The notes under the pieces are model-generated. The model saw only the letters and a program-made list of their open reading frames with translations, made no database searches and was not told where the DNA came from. DNA of 61,367 bases, from contig JAFUWV010000007.1 of the NCBI GenBank assembly GCA_017477325.1, positions 1 to 61,367 on the forward strand. Reading direction: 5' to 3'. Made by a program: the position numbers and the translations under genes. This document shows, in pieces, positions 25,550-34,614 of this stretch (position 1 is its first letter; every line of letters begins with the position of its first letter). The DNA comes from Paludibacteraceae bacterium (lineage in GTDB: Bacteria > Bacteroidota > Bacteroidia > Bacteroidales > Paludibacteraceae).

Positions 25550-27832
25550 ATGAATGATTTTTTAGAAGAGTTGAACGAGTCTCAGCGTTTGGCGGTGGAG
25601 TGCACGGAGGGTCCGAGTCTTGTGATAGCGGGTGCGGGTAGCGGCAAGACCCGCGTGTTGACTTATCGTATAGCATGGTTGCTGAGCCAGGGTGTATCTG
25701 CAAGCAATATATTGGCATTGACGTTTACCAACAAGGCAGCGCGTGAGATGAAAGAGCGTATAGGCAGGTTGGTAGGAGAGAAATATTCCAGATATTTATG
25801 GATGGGTACGTTTCATAGTGTTTTTTCCAAGATACTCCGTCAGGAGTGTGCCCGTATAGGTTATTCTCACAACTACGCGATATATGACAGTCAGGACTCA
25901 AAGAGCCTGATAAAGCAGATAGTGAAGGAGATGGAGTTGGACGAAAAGCAGTACAAGCCGAACATGTTGGCAGCAAGAATATCAATGGCTAAGAACAACC
26001 TTGTGTCGCCTCAGGACTACGCTGCAAACCGTGCTTACACAGAAGAGGACAAGCGCGCGAGACTGTACAGGATGTCGGACATATATTTTGTATATAACAA
26101 GCGCTTGAAGAGTGCCAACGCCATGGATTTTGACGACCTGCTGCTGAACATGCACCAGATGCTTGTGCAGAATGAGGACTTGAGAGAGAAGTACAGCAGT
26201 ATTTTCCGTTACATATTGGTTGACGAGTATCAGGATACGAACTATTGCCAGGCACGCATAGTGTCACTGTTAGCGTCACCGGGAAACAACATCTGCGTAG
26301 TGGGTGACGATGCGCAGTCGATATATTCGTTCAGAGGAGCCAACATAGACAATATCCTCATGTTCAGCCGTATGTTTGCCGGCACACGCCTTTTCAAACT
26401 GGAGCGTAACTACCGTTCGACACAGAACATAGTGGAAGCTGCGAACTCGCTGATAAAGAAGAACCGGTCTCAGATACAGAAGAATGTTTATTCAGATAAA
26501 GAGAGAGGGGAGCGTCTGCAGTTGTCAGTTCATGAGAACGACCGTCATGAAGGCGAGTATATAGCCAAGACTATCAAGCAGAAGGCAAAAGGTCCGGGTA
26601 GTGCGGCATACAATGATTTTGCGGTGCTATACAGAACCAATGCGCAGTCCCGTGTGATAGAGGATGAGTTGAGGAAACTGAGTATTCCATACCGCATATA
26701 CGGCAGTGTGTCGTTTTATCAGCGCAAGGAGATAAAGGATGCTATTGCCTATTTCCGTTTGATTGTTAACGCATCGGATGATGAGGCATTGCTGCGCGTG
26801 ATAAATTTTCCAGCCCGAGGTATAGGCGACACTACTATGCGCCGTGTGCTTGATTGTGCACACAGACAGGATGTGCCTGCTTTTGCCGTAGTGAGGAACC
26901 CTGCGGGATATGGTCTGGAGAGTGCAGCGGCAGCTCAGAAGCGTCTGACAGGTTTCGCCCAGTTGATAGAGAGTTTTATTCAGGATACGCTTGCGACAGA
27001 TGCGTATGTTTTTGCCCAGAAGGTGCTGAAACAGACGGGTGTGTTGACAGCAGCCTTGACGGACACGACTCAGGAAGGACAGGACAGATATGTGAACCTG
27101 CAGGAGCTGCTGGGCAGTATACATGAGTTTGTGGAGCAACGCATGGAGCAAGGCGAAGAAGCGCATATAACTGATTTTCTTCAGGAGGTGTCACTACTGA
27201 CTGACCAGGACGAACATCTGAACGATGACAGTCCGCGTGTGTCGTTGATGACGGTGCATACAGCCAAGGGGTTGGAGTTCCCGACAGTCTTCATAGCCGG
27301 CATGGAGGAGCAGTTGTTTCCTTCGGCATTTGCGGAAAGCGAGAGAGAGGTAGAGGAGGAACGAAGACTGTTTTACGTGGCTATCACGCGTGCGGAGCGG
27401 GAGGTGTACATAACATACGCCCGCCAGCGCTTCCGCAATGGTCAGATAGTGTTCTCTTCGCCAAGCCGCTTTCTGAATGATATAGACAGCAAATACATCA
27501 GCCAGTCGCCTGCAGCGCCACGTCCTTCAGCATTTACTCCGTCGTGGATGCAAGACGAATGGCGGTCGGTACCAACAACGAGGACAACGACAGAAAAGAC
27601 GACCCAACCGAGCAGACTGACAAAAACCACAGGCATACAGATAAAGACCGACCGTGCGGCTTTTGACAGCGGTTTCAGAGCAGGGTCAAGAGTGAGACAC
27701 GGTACTTTCGGCGAAGGAACGGTGAAGGAGTCGTTTATAGAAAACGGCAATGAGAAGATAGTTATAAAGTTTGACAAGGTGGGAGAGAAGACACTGTTGC
27801 TGAAGTTCGCCCGTTTGGAGAGACTGGGATAG
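25550..27832 (+). CDS. pcrA: UvrD/PcrA-type superfamily 1 DNA helicase
   Basis: Starting at MNDFLEELNESQ the product is 760 aa. SF1A helicase motifs appear in order: Q-motif region LNESQRLAV, Walker A AGAGSGKTRVLTYR, GTFHS (Ia), DEYQDTN (II), VGDDAQSIYSFRGA (III), LERNYRST (IV), VSLMTVHTAKGLEFP (V) and RLFYVAITRAE (VI). The C terminus GSRVRHGTFGEGTVKE...DKVGEKTLLLKFARLERL is the Tudor-like RNA polymerase-binding domain of PcrA. The function is unwinding DNA in repair, removal of recombinase filaments and conflict resolution with transcription. The promoter just upstream excludes the longer frame that starts 46 codons earlier. Followed by a 217-base gap and a separately promoted TonB receptor. 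Confidence 0.93.
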   Translation: MNDFLEELNESQRLAVECTEGPSLVIAGAGSGKTRVLTYRIAWLLSQGVSASNILALTFTNKAAREMKERIGRLVGEKYSRYLWMGTFHSVFSKILRQECARIGYSHNYAIYDSQDSKSLIKQIVKEMELDEKQYKPNMLAARISMAKNNLVSPQDYAANRAYTEEDKRARLYRMSDIYFVYNKRLKSANAMDFDDLLLNMHQMLVQNEDLREKYSSIFRYILVDEYQDTNYCQARIVSLLASPGNNICVVGDDAQSIYSFRGANIDNILMFSRMFAGTRLFKLERNYRSTQNIVEAANSLIKKNRSQIQKNVYSDKERGERLQLSVHENDRHEGEYIAKTIKQKAKGPGSAAYNDFAVLYRTNAQSRVIEDELRKLSIPYRIYGSVSFYQRKEIKDAIAYFRLIVNASDDEALLRVINFPARGIGDTTMRRVLDCAHRQDVPAFAVVRNPAGYGLESAAAAQKRLTGFAQLIESFIQDTLATDAYVFAQKVLKQTGVLTAALTDTTQEGQDRYVNLQELLGSIHEFVEQRMEQGEEAHITDFLQEVSLLTDQDEHLNDDSPRVSLMTVHTAKGLEFPTVFIAGMEEQLFPSAFAESEREVEEERRLFYVAITRAEREVYITYARQRFRNGQIVFSSPSRFLNDIDSKYISQSPAAPRPSAFTPSWMQDEWRSVPTTRTTTEKTTQPSRLTKTTGIQIKTDRAAFDSGFRAGSRVRHGTFGEGTVKESFIENGNEKIVIKFDKVGEKTLLLKFARLERLG

Positions 27833-27879
27833 GGAGAATGGTGACGGGTTACAGGTGAAAAAATCACTATAAATAGGTA

Positions 27880-27910
27880 TTGTGCAGGATGAAGAAGCAT
27901 AGTAATTTTG
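27880..27910 (+). promoter_or_regulatory. Promoter of the TonB receptor/HMA operon
   Basis: TTGT (27880-27883), 19 nt, TAATTTTG (27903-27910). The leader is about 130 nt and contains a strong GC-rich hairpin (arms about 27981-27992 and 27996-28007, CTCCTGCTCTG/CAGAGCGGGAG), a possible post-transcriptional control site. Confidence 0.55.
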
Positions 27911-28012
27911 CAGTCGGAAAAAGCGTTATAGCAAATCCTGTTTTATAGTATATTTTCACACAAACAAATTCAGTCTCCTGCTCTGCGACAGAGCGGGAGA
28001 TGACATTTAAGG

Positions 28013-28052
28013 GAGTGAATAGTGAATAGATAATAGCGAATAGTGAATAGTG
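28013..28052 (+). repeat. Short tandem repeat built from GTGAATA units at a start codon
   Basis: Five imperfect copies of the heptamer GTGAATA (variants ATAATAG, GCGAATA) lie directly in front of, and include, the GTG start of the TonB receptor. The same word in inverted orientation is in the leader of the 24042-25370 gene (25379-25399), and related words lie near 4565-4590 and 46070-46100. Confidence 0.7.
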
Positions 28053-30119
28053 AAAGATCTCAGAGTATATATAATATTGGCTGCTGTTGTCGTGAGTCAG
28101 ATGGCAACACGTGCTCAGGAGGCGGTGGTAAGAGAGGGGACAGACTCGGTGAGTGTGTCAGCGAGTGACCTTACGCTGCAGGAAGTGAATGTGAGCGGAA
28201 GACGCGCCTCTACTGTCAAGTCGCGCACCTCGGCTTTCGACACTCAGCGTCTGAACTCTTCCGAGTTATGCAAGGCAGCATGCTGCAATCTGTCGGAGAG
28301 TTTTGAGACGAATGCGTCGGTTGATGTGGCATACTCGGATGCTGTGACCGGTGCAAAGCAGATACGTCTGTTAGGGCTTAGCGGCACGTACGTGCAACTG
28401 CTGACGGAGAACACGCCCGGCATCAGAGGTCTGGCACAACAATTCGGCATGGAATATATACCCGGTCCGTGGATGGAGTCGATACAGATAAGCAAGGGTA
28501 CGGCTTCGGTCATCAACGGCTATGAGAGCAGCACGGGTCAGATAAACATAGAATATCTGAAGCCGAAGGTGCAAGATCCTATTGCCGTCAATCTGATGGT
28601 TAACACGGAGGCTCATAGTGAGGTGAACCTGACCGGCGGCTGGCAAGTGACACAGCCCCAGGAGGACTCGGAGAAGGCAGATGTGAGCACCGGCATACTG
28701 GCCCATGCCCAACTGATGCCGATCAGCATGGACCATAACAAAGACGGTTTTCTTGACATGCCAATGGGCTACAACGCCAATATACTGAACAGGTGGGACA
28801 TATTCAAAGGCAGATATACGGGTCGCATACTTGTGAGAGGCATATATGACGAGCGCAAAGTAGGTCAGGGAGCAGGGAACCTGTTCCGCCATAAAGCGGA
28901 CGAGGCGCTATACGGAATAGCTCTATCAACGAAGCGTATAGAGGGTTTTATGAAGAACGGCTACGTGATAGACCCTGAGCGCGAGATGTCGATAGGAATA
29001 ATCACGGCACTGAGTTATCATAACCAGCAGAACAGGTATGGCAAACGACAGTGGAATGCTGCCCAGACAAATGCTTATCTGAATGCCATGTTTCAGATGG
29101 AGCCTGCGGAGGGACACAAGATAACTACGGGTTTGTCGGTCAACTATGACAGATATAACGAACAGCTTAGTGTAGCGGGCACGGAAGACCTGAGTCGCCA
29201 AGAACTGACTCCGGGCATATTTGCAGAATACAGTTATCATGCGTTGGAGCAACTGACATTGGTAGCAGGCATGCGGGCGGATTATTCCACACAATGGGGA
29301 GTGTTCTTTACTCCGAGAGTGAATGTAAGATACTCACCTTTCGAGTGGTGGACATTGCGTGCGAGTGCGGGTATGGGGTATCGTTCGCCGAACCTGATAG
29401 CCGACAATACGGCAATGCTGGCTTCTTCAAGACAACTGTTCGTAGTGGAAGGAATAAAACAAGAAAGAGCGGTGAATACAGGTATTGTAACGACTTTTCA
29501 CATACCTATCAGCGGCAGAGAGTTGCAGATAACTGGTGAGTACTACTATACTCATTTTCTGAATTGCGTCTTCACCGACTTTGATACAGACCCTCATGCG
29601 GTATATATAAGAAACTCATACGGCACACGCAACTACTCTCACACATGGCAGATAGAGGCAAGCATGGAGGTGCTTCGCGGGTGGACGATGACAGCGGCTT
29701 TTCGTGAGACAGACGTGATGCAGACCATAGGTGACAGACTTCGTCAGAGACCTCTAACCCCACGCTTCAAAGGACTGATAACCACTTCGTATATAACACC
29801 ATTGCGCAGATGGCAGTTTGATGCCACAGTGCAGTTTAACGGCGGCGGACGTATGCCGGACCCGGACAAAGAGAACCCGTTGTGGGATGCGACATACAAG
29901 TGGTATCCTCAACTGATGGCACAGATAACGAAGTACTGGCGGACCTGCTCTCTGTATCTGGGTGCGGAGAACATGACGAACTTCCGGCAGACGAATCCTG
30001 TGATTGCAGCCAGCGAGCCTTTTGGTACGGACTTTGATGCCTCAATGGTGTACGGGCCGGTAAGCGGATGGAAGATATACTTGGGTTTCCGCTGGAATCT
30101 TGCGAAGAAAGAAGATTAA
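28050..30119 (+). CDS. TonB-dependent outer-membrane receptor, probable metal or metallophore uptake
   Basis: The 689-aa protein starts at a GTG inside a short tandem repeat; the signal peptide ends at ATRAQ. A TonB-box-like region with LQEVNVSGRRAS is followed by the plug (about 55-185: AKQIRLLGLSGTYVQLLTENTPGI, WMESIQISKGTASVINGYE, GQINIEYLKP) and a 22-strand barrel ending in an aromatic strand YLGFRWNLAKKED. The plug has the pair ELCKAACCN (about 72-80), two adjacent cysteines shared with a Bacteroidota receptor type that usually sits beside a heavy-metal-associated protein, as it does here 11 bases downstream. Copper or another soft metal is the likely ligand, by association only. Confidence 0.8.
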   Translation: MKDLRVYIILAAVVVSQMATRAQEAVVREGTDSVSVSASDLTLQEVNVSGRRASTVKSRTSAFDTQRLNSSELCKAACCNLSESFETNASVDVAYSDAVTGAKQIRLLGLSGTYVQLLTENTPGIRGLAQQFGMEYIPGPWMESIQISKGTASVINGYESSTGQINIEYLKPKVQDPIAVNLMVNTEAHSEVNLTGGWQVTQPQEDSEKADVSTGILAHAQLMPISMDHNKDGFLDMPMGYNANILNRWDIFKGRYTGRILVRGIYDERKVGQGAGNLFRHKADEALYGIALSTKRIEGFMKNGYVIDPEREMSIGIITALSYHNQQNRYGKRQWNAAQTNAYLNAMFQMEPAEGHKITTGLSVNYDRYNEQLSVAGTEDLSRQELTPGIFAEYSYHALEQLTLVAGMRADYSTQWGVFFTPRVNVRYSPFEWWTLRASAGMGYRSPNLIADNTAMLASSRQLFVVEGIKQERAVNTGIVTTFHIPISGRELQITGEYYYTHFLNCVFTDFDTDPHAVYIRNSYGTRNYSHTWQIEASMEVLRGWTMTAAFRETDVMQTIGDRLRQRPLTPRFKGLITTSYITPLRRWQFDATVQFNGGGRMPDPDKENPLWDATYKWYPQLMAQITKYWRTCSLYLGAENMTNFRQTNPVIAASEPFGTDFDASMVYGPVSGWKIYLGFRWNLAKKED

Positions 30120-30130
30120 ACTTTTGATAT

Positions 30131-30424
30131 ATGAGAGCAAAGATTTTGATATTGGCATTGCTTTGCGGAATAGTTCTGGTTTATGCCAAGCCTAAGTCAG
30201 AGCGTGCGAAGGCAGTGTTTCATGTGGAGATAACATGCGATAACTGCGTGAAAAACATTCAGAACAATATCGTATGGGAAAAGGGTCTGAAAGATATGCA
30301 GATAGACAAGCAGGCAGAGACGGTGACTCTCACTTGGGACCCGCAGAAGACAGACACCACTACTCTCAAGCAGGCATTCGAGAAGATACATAAGCCTGTG
30401 CAAAGAATAGATATGGTGAAGTGA
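30131..30424 (+). CDS. Exported heavy-metal-associated (HMA) domain protein
   Basis: The 97-aa product has a signal peptide (to VYAKP) and a ferredoxin-like HMA domain, AKAVFHVEITCDNCVKNIQNNI, with the metal-binding CxxC as CDNC (about 37-40). The rest (MQIDKQAETVTLTWDPQKTD, TLKQAFEKI) shows the beta-alpha-beta pattern. HMA proteins bind Cu(I) or Zn(II) and pass it to partners. Being cotranscribed with the preceding TonB receptor, it probably receives or buffers metal in the periplasm. No CPx-ATPase is nearby. Confidence 0.85.
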   Translation: MRAKILILALLCGIVLVYAKPKSERAKAVFHVEITCDNCVKNIQNNIVWEKGLKDMQIDKQAETVTLTWDPQKTDTTTLKQAFEKIHKPVQRIDMVK

Positions 30425-30430
30425 TTTTTA

Positions 30431-30462
30431 TTTGTTTATTCCAAAAACTTGCACTACCTTTG
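30431..30462 (+). promoter_or_regulatory. Promoter of tRNA-Leu
   Basis: TTTG (30431-30434), 20 nt, TACCTTTG (30455-30462); the predicted start lies about 10 nt before the tRNA. Confidence 0.75.
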
Positions 30463-30478
30463 CAGCCGCTAATGAAAA

Positions 30479-30564
30479 GCCGCGATGGTGGAATCGGTAG
30501 ACACGAAGGACTTAAAATCCTTTGGCCCGAAACGGCTGTGTGGGTTCAAGTCCCACTCGCGGTA
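30479..30564 (+). tRNA. tRNA-Leu (anticodon TAA)
   Basis: The acceptor GCCGCGA pairs with TCGCGGT (30557-30563, one G-T pair). The anticodon stem AAGGA/TCCTT encloses CTTAAAA, giving TAA. A long variable arm (about GGCCCGAAACGGCTGT) marks a class II tRNA, and the T loop is GTTCAAG. Discriminator A; CCA is not encoded (ACAA follows). Confidence 0.95.
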
Positions 30565-30579
30565 CAAAAGGCAATAAAT

Positions 30580-30622
30580 AATCCCTTGCAAATCATCAGT
30601 TTGCGAGGGATTGTTGTTTCTT
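30580..30622 (+). terminator. Terminator after tRNA-Leu
   Basis: AATCCCTTGCAAA (30580-30592) pairs with TTTGCGAGGGATT (30600-30612; one G-T pair) and is followed by the T-rich GTTGTTTCTT. Confidence 0.8.
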
Positions 30623-30662
30623 AAGGTGTACTAAAGTGTACTCATGGATGATGGAATCTGAA

Positions 30663-31865
30663 TTATTGCACCTTTCTGCCATCAGGAAGAATCTTAGTGC
30701 CGTCAGGGAGGATGATAGTGATGATACCGTCTTGCAAGATCCGTCGAGGCTGAGCATGCATGAGATTGCGGTTTGTGACAGATGTCGTGATTCCGCTCTC
30801 AGGGAGTAAGAGTGGCGGCGCAAGGAATGAGGTGGTGATGCCCTCGCCATTGAATGCTATAGGATAGACCAAAGACTGCATAGGCATGAGGTTGGAGATG
30901 GGGTTAGCAGAAACTGCTGTTGCTCATTGTCCCAGAGCCAGACAGACTTGCCCTCAATCCGGTGCATCAGGAAAGAGTCGTTGCCAGTGACGGTGAGTGC
31001 TTCGGTGCGGGTATCTTCGGGTAGAGTCGCTTTGGCGCTGATGGTGTTGCCGCCCTGACCTTCAAGAAAAATATACTTGCCATTCCAGTTGTAGCCGTAT
31101 CCTCCATTGGCACTATCTTTCGGGAAGAAGAGTGCATAAGTCCTGCCCCGGTGCATAAGGACGCTGTCTTCGCCCACTTGGGGTATCCGCCAGAGGAGTT
31201 GTGTTTCTCCTGTCGGGAGCAGAGTGTCGGCGGCTTCATAGAGGACAAAATCGTAGTCTCCCTGCAGGCGGTTCTCTTTGCGGAACTGAAGAGGCTTGCG
31301 TGCTTTCATCACGCGCGGCATGGTAAGAGTGACAGGGTCTTTTTTGAGCCGAGAATAATATGACCGTAAGAATAGAGAACGTCCGTAGATATTGCTGAAA
31401 TTGCGATTGGCTCCTAACTCGTGATCGAGCTGAAACCAGTTAGAGGTGACCACCCATGTCTGCACTCCGGCTTTGTAGATATTTGATTCTCTTATGCTAT
31501 CTCCTGCCACACTATAGCCGAGCGAGTCAGCCATTATGTAACCCATGCTGTCGACTATGTATGTCTCGGAGAAGCAGTATGCCGGTCACATTGTAAGGCA
31601 TGGTCAGCACACGCCATTGATCCACCATAGTCCAATTCTCAAAGGATACCAAGTTGAAATACTGCACCTCTGCCCATGTGCGCCCAATGACATAGAGGTC
31701 GGTCATCAGCGGTTCGCCTGTCTCGGAGAACACGCTACTGAGGTCACGGATAAGGTTCTTTGCAGAGTCACGCTCGGCATAGGTGATGAAATCGAGATAT
31801 GGGGATGCGGCAGACAGAGAGAGTGCCACACAAACAATCAGGGGAAAAACAGATAATCTTTTCAT
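30663..31865 (-). pseudogene. Frameshifted gene for an exported protein of unknown function
   Basis: Three consecutive open segments make one protein of about 400 aa. It starts at ATG 31863-31865 with a signal peptide (MKRLSVFPLIVCVALSLSAA). Near 31564-31576 an apparent one-base insertion switches frame (ILL then SETYIVDSMGYIMAD), and near 30900-30912 an apparent one-base loss restores the original frame (NEQQQFLL then NPISNLMPMQS). The C terminus RRILQDGIITIILPDGTK followed by ILPDGRKVQ resembles the short tail found on many Bacteroidales secreted proteins. Either the gene is decaying or the assembly has two indel errors; nothing suggests programmed frameshifting. Family not recognised. Confidence 0.65.
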
Positions 31866-32019
31866 TGTGTTTAATGGATGTCCGTTAGTATGTACAGTTG
31901 GCAAAAAGGTACAACAAAGTAAGAAACTTAAATATTTAAGATTCTTCCATAAGAAACAGATTTCAGGTTTATTTTGTGATTCTTTTATTGTTATATTCCA
32001 AGCTCAAGGCGGGCGCTGC

Positions 32020-33207
32020 TTACTCAACATACAGCACGAGTCCCTTCAGATATTCGCCTTCAGGGTGGTAGATATTGATGGGGTGGTCTTGCGGCTGAGT
32101 GAGTTGGTGCAGTATTCTTACCCGTCGTCCTGACATAGCGGCAGCAGAGAATACTGCAAGACGAAACATCTCCTTGTCCACAGCTTGCGAGCAAGAGAAA
32201 GTGAAGAGTATGCCTCCTGGTGCAATCTGTTCGAAAGCCTTAGCATTGAGCCGTTTGTAGCCTTGCAGAGCATTACGCACGGCTCCACGGTGTTTGGCAA
32301 AGGCAGGTGGGTCAAGAATGACAAGGTCGTAACTCTGATTACCGTCTTGTTGCACCTTGCTGAGATAGTCGAAGGCATCTGCACATACAGCCTGATGGTT
32401 GGTGCAAGCAGGGAAATTGCGCTCGACATTGAGTTTGACCAGGTCTATTGCCTTTTGCGAACTGTCAACCGAGCATACACGCTCTGCTCCACCACGCAGT
32501 GCATAAACAGAAAAACCGCCTGTATAGCAGAACATATTAAGGACACGTCTATGTTTAGAGTATCTCTCCACCAAGCGGCGGTTCTCGCGCTGGTCAACAA
32601 AGAATCCGGTCTTTTGTCCTCTAAGCCAGTCAATGGAAAACACCAATCCGTTTTCTTTTGCCAGACAAGTGCTTTCTGCACCAATGAGGTAGCAGTTTTC
32701 TATATCACCAAAGCGCCGGTTCATAGCCAGAGTGCCCTCCGACTTGTAATATACATTTTTCACTTGCGGCACAGTGCTAACGACAGCATCGGCTATTTCT
32801 TTCCTTGCGATGTGCATGCCCGCCGAGTGGGCTTGCAAGACAGCAGTGTCGTCGTACACATCTATTATAAGTCCTGGCAGGAAATCTCCTTCGCCATGCA
32901 CGAGCCGATAGGTGTTGTTGTCGTTTGTGAGCAACCCTAACGCTACGCGCATCAGGTATGCAGCGCGGATACGCTCTTGCCAGAAATCAGAAGGAAGGCT
33001 GTCAGTGAAGAAGTCCAATATGCGCACAGCGATACTCCCCTCCTGGTAATGCCCTATTCCGAGTGTTTCACCTTCAGCAGAACGGACTACGACAAGGTCG
33101 CCTTCCTCGGGCTTGCCTTGCACATGTCCGATAGCACCTGAGAAAACCCAGGGATGAAACCTGAGAAGTGACTCTTCTTTATGACGTTTGAGATATATGG
33201 TTGTCAT
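32020..33207 (-). CDS. rlmI: RlmI-type 23S rRNA (cytosine-C5)-methyltransferase
   Basis: The 395-aa protein has an N-terminal PUA domain (MTTIYLKRHKEESLL, HPWVFSGAI, GHYQEGSIAVRILDF), a central RlmI linker (DFLPGLIIDVYDDTAVLQAH, GQKTGFFVDQRENR) and a C-terminal SAM-binding Rossmann domain (VLNMFCYTGGFSVYAL, about 220-235) with the catalytic-loop motif DPPAFAKHRG. Cys near TFSCSQ completes the site. It methylates 23S rRNA at C1962 (E. coli numbering) in the known family. It is third in an operon with the exonuclease (29 bases upstream) and DUF5063 genes, an order seen widely in Bacteroidales. Confidence 0.92.
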   Translation of the reverse strand: MTTIYLKRHKEESLLRFHPWVFSGAIGHVQGKPEEGDLVVVRSAEGETLGIGHYQEGSIAVRILDFFTDSLPSDFWQERIRAAYLMRVALGLLTNDNNTYRLVHGEGDFLPGLIIDVYDDTAVLQAHSAGMHIARKEIADAVVSTVPQVKNVYYKSEGTLAMNRRFGDIENCYLIGAESTCLAKENGLVFSIDWLRGQKTGFFVDQRENRRLVERYSKHRRVLNMFCYTGGFSVYALRGGAERVCSVDSSQKAIDLVKLNVERNFPACTNHQAVCADAFDYLSKVQQDGNQSYDLVILDPPAFAKHRGAVRNALQGYKRLNAKAFEQIAPGGILFTFSCSQAVDKEMFRLAVFSAAAMSGRRVRILHQLTQPQDHPINIYHPEGEYLKGLVLYVE

Positions 33208-33236
33208 TGTATATATATATACCGGTATGTATGCTA

Positions 33237-33926
33237 TTAACTTTTGTTGTTCTTTGCCAGAGCCTGCATCTGTTGCTGATGTTCCCGGAGTTGCTGCAAG
33301 TCTTCTTCTTTGAGTCTTTTGTATTCTTCTTCAGGAAGAGGCTTTGTGAGCAGTAGTTCTTTGTATATAAGGAGCGTAGCCCATGCATCAGTGGAGGCAT
33401 AGCGAGCCTGATCCTCGGTCAGGACTTCGTTCTCCCAGTTGGTGAGTTGCTGATTTTTGGATATCTTCTGGGAGAAGACGATGGCGAACACTTTCTGCAA
33501 GCCGAGGTCGAAAATACCGTATCTGGGCACTATAGACTGAAGTTCTACGCAGTTGCGTGCCACGAATGGGCGCATACGGTTGAGTCCGTGCCAGTCGTCA
33601 CGCAGGGCAAGACCGACCTTGCAGACTTCTGCATTGGAGAGCAGGTCTGCCAACTCCTTTGGGAAGCCCAGATACTTAAGCTGAAACAGATAGCAACGTT
33701 GTTCGGTGGCAATCTGTACGAGTGATGTAGGGTAGTGCACGCCGTGTATAAAGCTGGGACGTGTCTCGGTGTCGATGCCGACATACTGCTGTGTACGCAA
33801 GTATTTTACAGCAGCAGTCGCCTGTGACTTGGTTCTGACAACGATAACCTCGCCCTGGAACGAAACCACAGGCAGCTGGTTAACCACCTCCTTGTCGATT
33901 CTATGTATAAATCTGTTTTCCTTCAT
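33237..33926 (-). CDS. RNase D-like 3'-5' exonuclease domain protein
   Basis: The 229-aa product is a single DnaQ/RNase D-type exonuclease domain. Visible motifs are YVGIDTETRPSF (ExoI Asp/Glu, about 48-59), LVQIATEQRCYLFQL, GLALRDDWHGLNRM (ExoII-like Asp), and ARYASTDAWATLLIY (ExoIII, YxxxD). A charged helix with EEEYKRLKEEDLQQLREHQ ends the protein. It lacks the HRDC domains of full RNase D. Its ATG overlaps the stop of the DUF5063 gene by four bases. RNA or DNA 3'-end processing is expected; the substrate is not known. Confidence 0.88.
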   Translation of the reverse strand: MKENRFIHRIDKEVVNQLPVVSFQGEVIVVRTKSQATAAVKYLRTQQYVGIDTETRPSFIHGVHYPTSLVQIATEQRCYLFQLKYLGFPKELADLLSNAEVCKVGLALRDDWHGLNRMRPFVARNCVELQSIVPRYGIFDLGLQKVFAIVFSQKISKNQQLTNWENEVLTEDQARYASTDAWATLLIYKELLLTKPLPEEEYKRLKEEDLQQLREHQQQMQALAKNNKS

Positions 33927-34459
33927 TCCTCATTCTTCAGAGTTCCGCTCTCAACAAGGCTATGCAGGGCACGCATGGCGTTCAGCAGTTTCTGCCCCCA
34001 GTGCATGTGAAACGATTCGACGCATGCTATGACCGAATCCTGCATCACTTGCAGATTCTCCGTCTGATAGCCTCCTGCCATGTCTTTCAGCTCTTGGTAG
34101 ATATCTGCCAGATTCTCAGAGATAAAAGCCGACACAGGTTCTGCTGAATAGCGCATATCTTCGACGAACACCTCGAGATAGACATCATCAGAGCCGAGCA
34201 TCTGCTTGATGCCTTCCGAGATGTAGTTATAATCCTCTTCGGTGACGAATTGCTGCTGAAAGCCTTCCGGCTCTTCTTCAGGCAACACTATGGCGCGGGT
34301 CTTCTGATACAGCAAAGGCAAGTACAGAAGTAGCTTTTCGGCAGCATCCTGTTTCTCTTGTTCTTCAATGTGTTCGAGCAGCAGACAGGTCTGCACGGCA
34401 ACAGTCACAAACTCTATAACATCAGAGCGATAGACAAAGGTATGCAGTGATTGTGACAT
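33923..34459 (-). CDS. DUF5063 domain protein
   Basis: The 178-aa acidic, mainly helical protein lacks a signal peptide. VIEFVTVAVQTCLLLEHI, KLLLYLPLLYQKT, DYNYISEGIKQMLGSDDVYLEVFVEDM and ENLADIYQELKDMAG match the DUF5063 family, for which no activity is known to me. It always tends to precede the exonuclease and rRNA methyltransferase genes in Bacteroidales, so a role in RNA metabolism is a fair guess. It starts the operon about 13 nt downstream of the predicted transcription start. Confidence 0.8.
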   Translation of the reverse strand: MSQSLHTFVYRSDVIEFVTVAVQTCLLLEHIEEQEKQDAAEKLLLYLPLLYQKTRAIVLPEEEPEGFQQQFVTEEDYNYISEGIKQMLGSDDVYLEVFVEDMRYSAEPVSAFISENLADIYQELKDMAGGYQTENLQVMQDSVIACVESFHMHWGQKLLNAMRALHSLVESGTLKNEE

Positions 34460-34478
34460 ACTTTAGCAATTTATTGCG

Positions 34479-34510
34479 CAAAAGTAATGCTTTTTTCTTA
34501 AATATACAAA
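34479..34510 (-). promoter_or_regulatory. Promoter of the DUF5063-exonuclease-rlmI operon
   Basis: Minus-strand TTTG (34507-34510), 20 nt, TACTTTTG (34479-34486). Confidence 0.75.
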
Positions 34511-34614
34511 TAGAACAGGAAAATGGAGCAATCTGAGAATTTTGAAAAGATACCGAATAAGGAAAGACTAATCAAACGATTTGACGCAGATGGTTGAGTG
34601 TGTTGCCTGTAGGG

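Noticed and set aside
27981-28007. The hairpin before the TonB receptor as a terminator
   Set aside because: No T run follows it and it lies within the leader of a gene with its own promoter, so it is more likely a leader structure.
30421-30624. An open frame over tRNA-Leu
   Set aside because: It reads through the promoter, the tRNA and its terminator, and the product shows no protein features.
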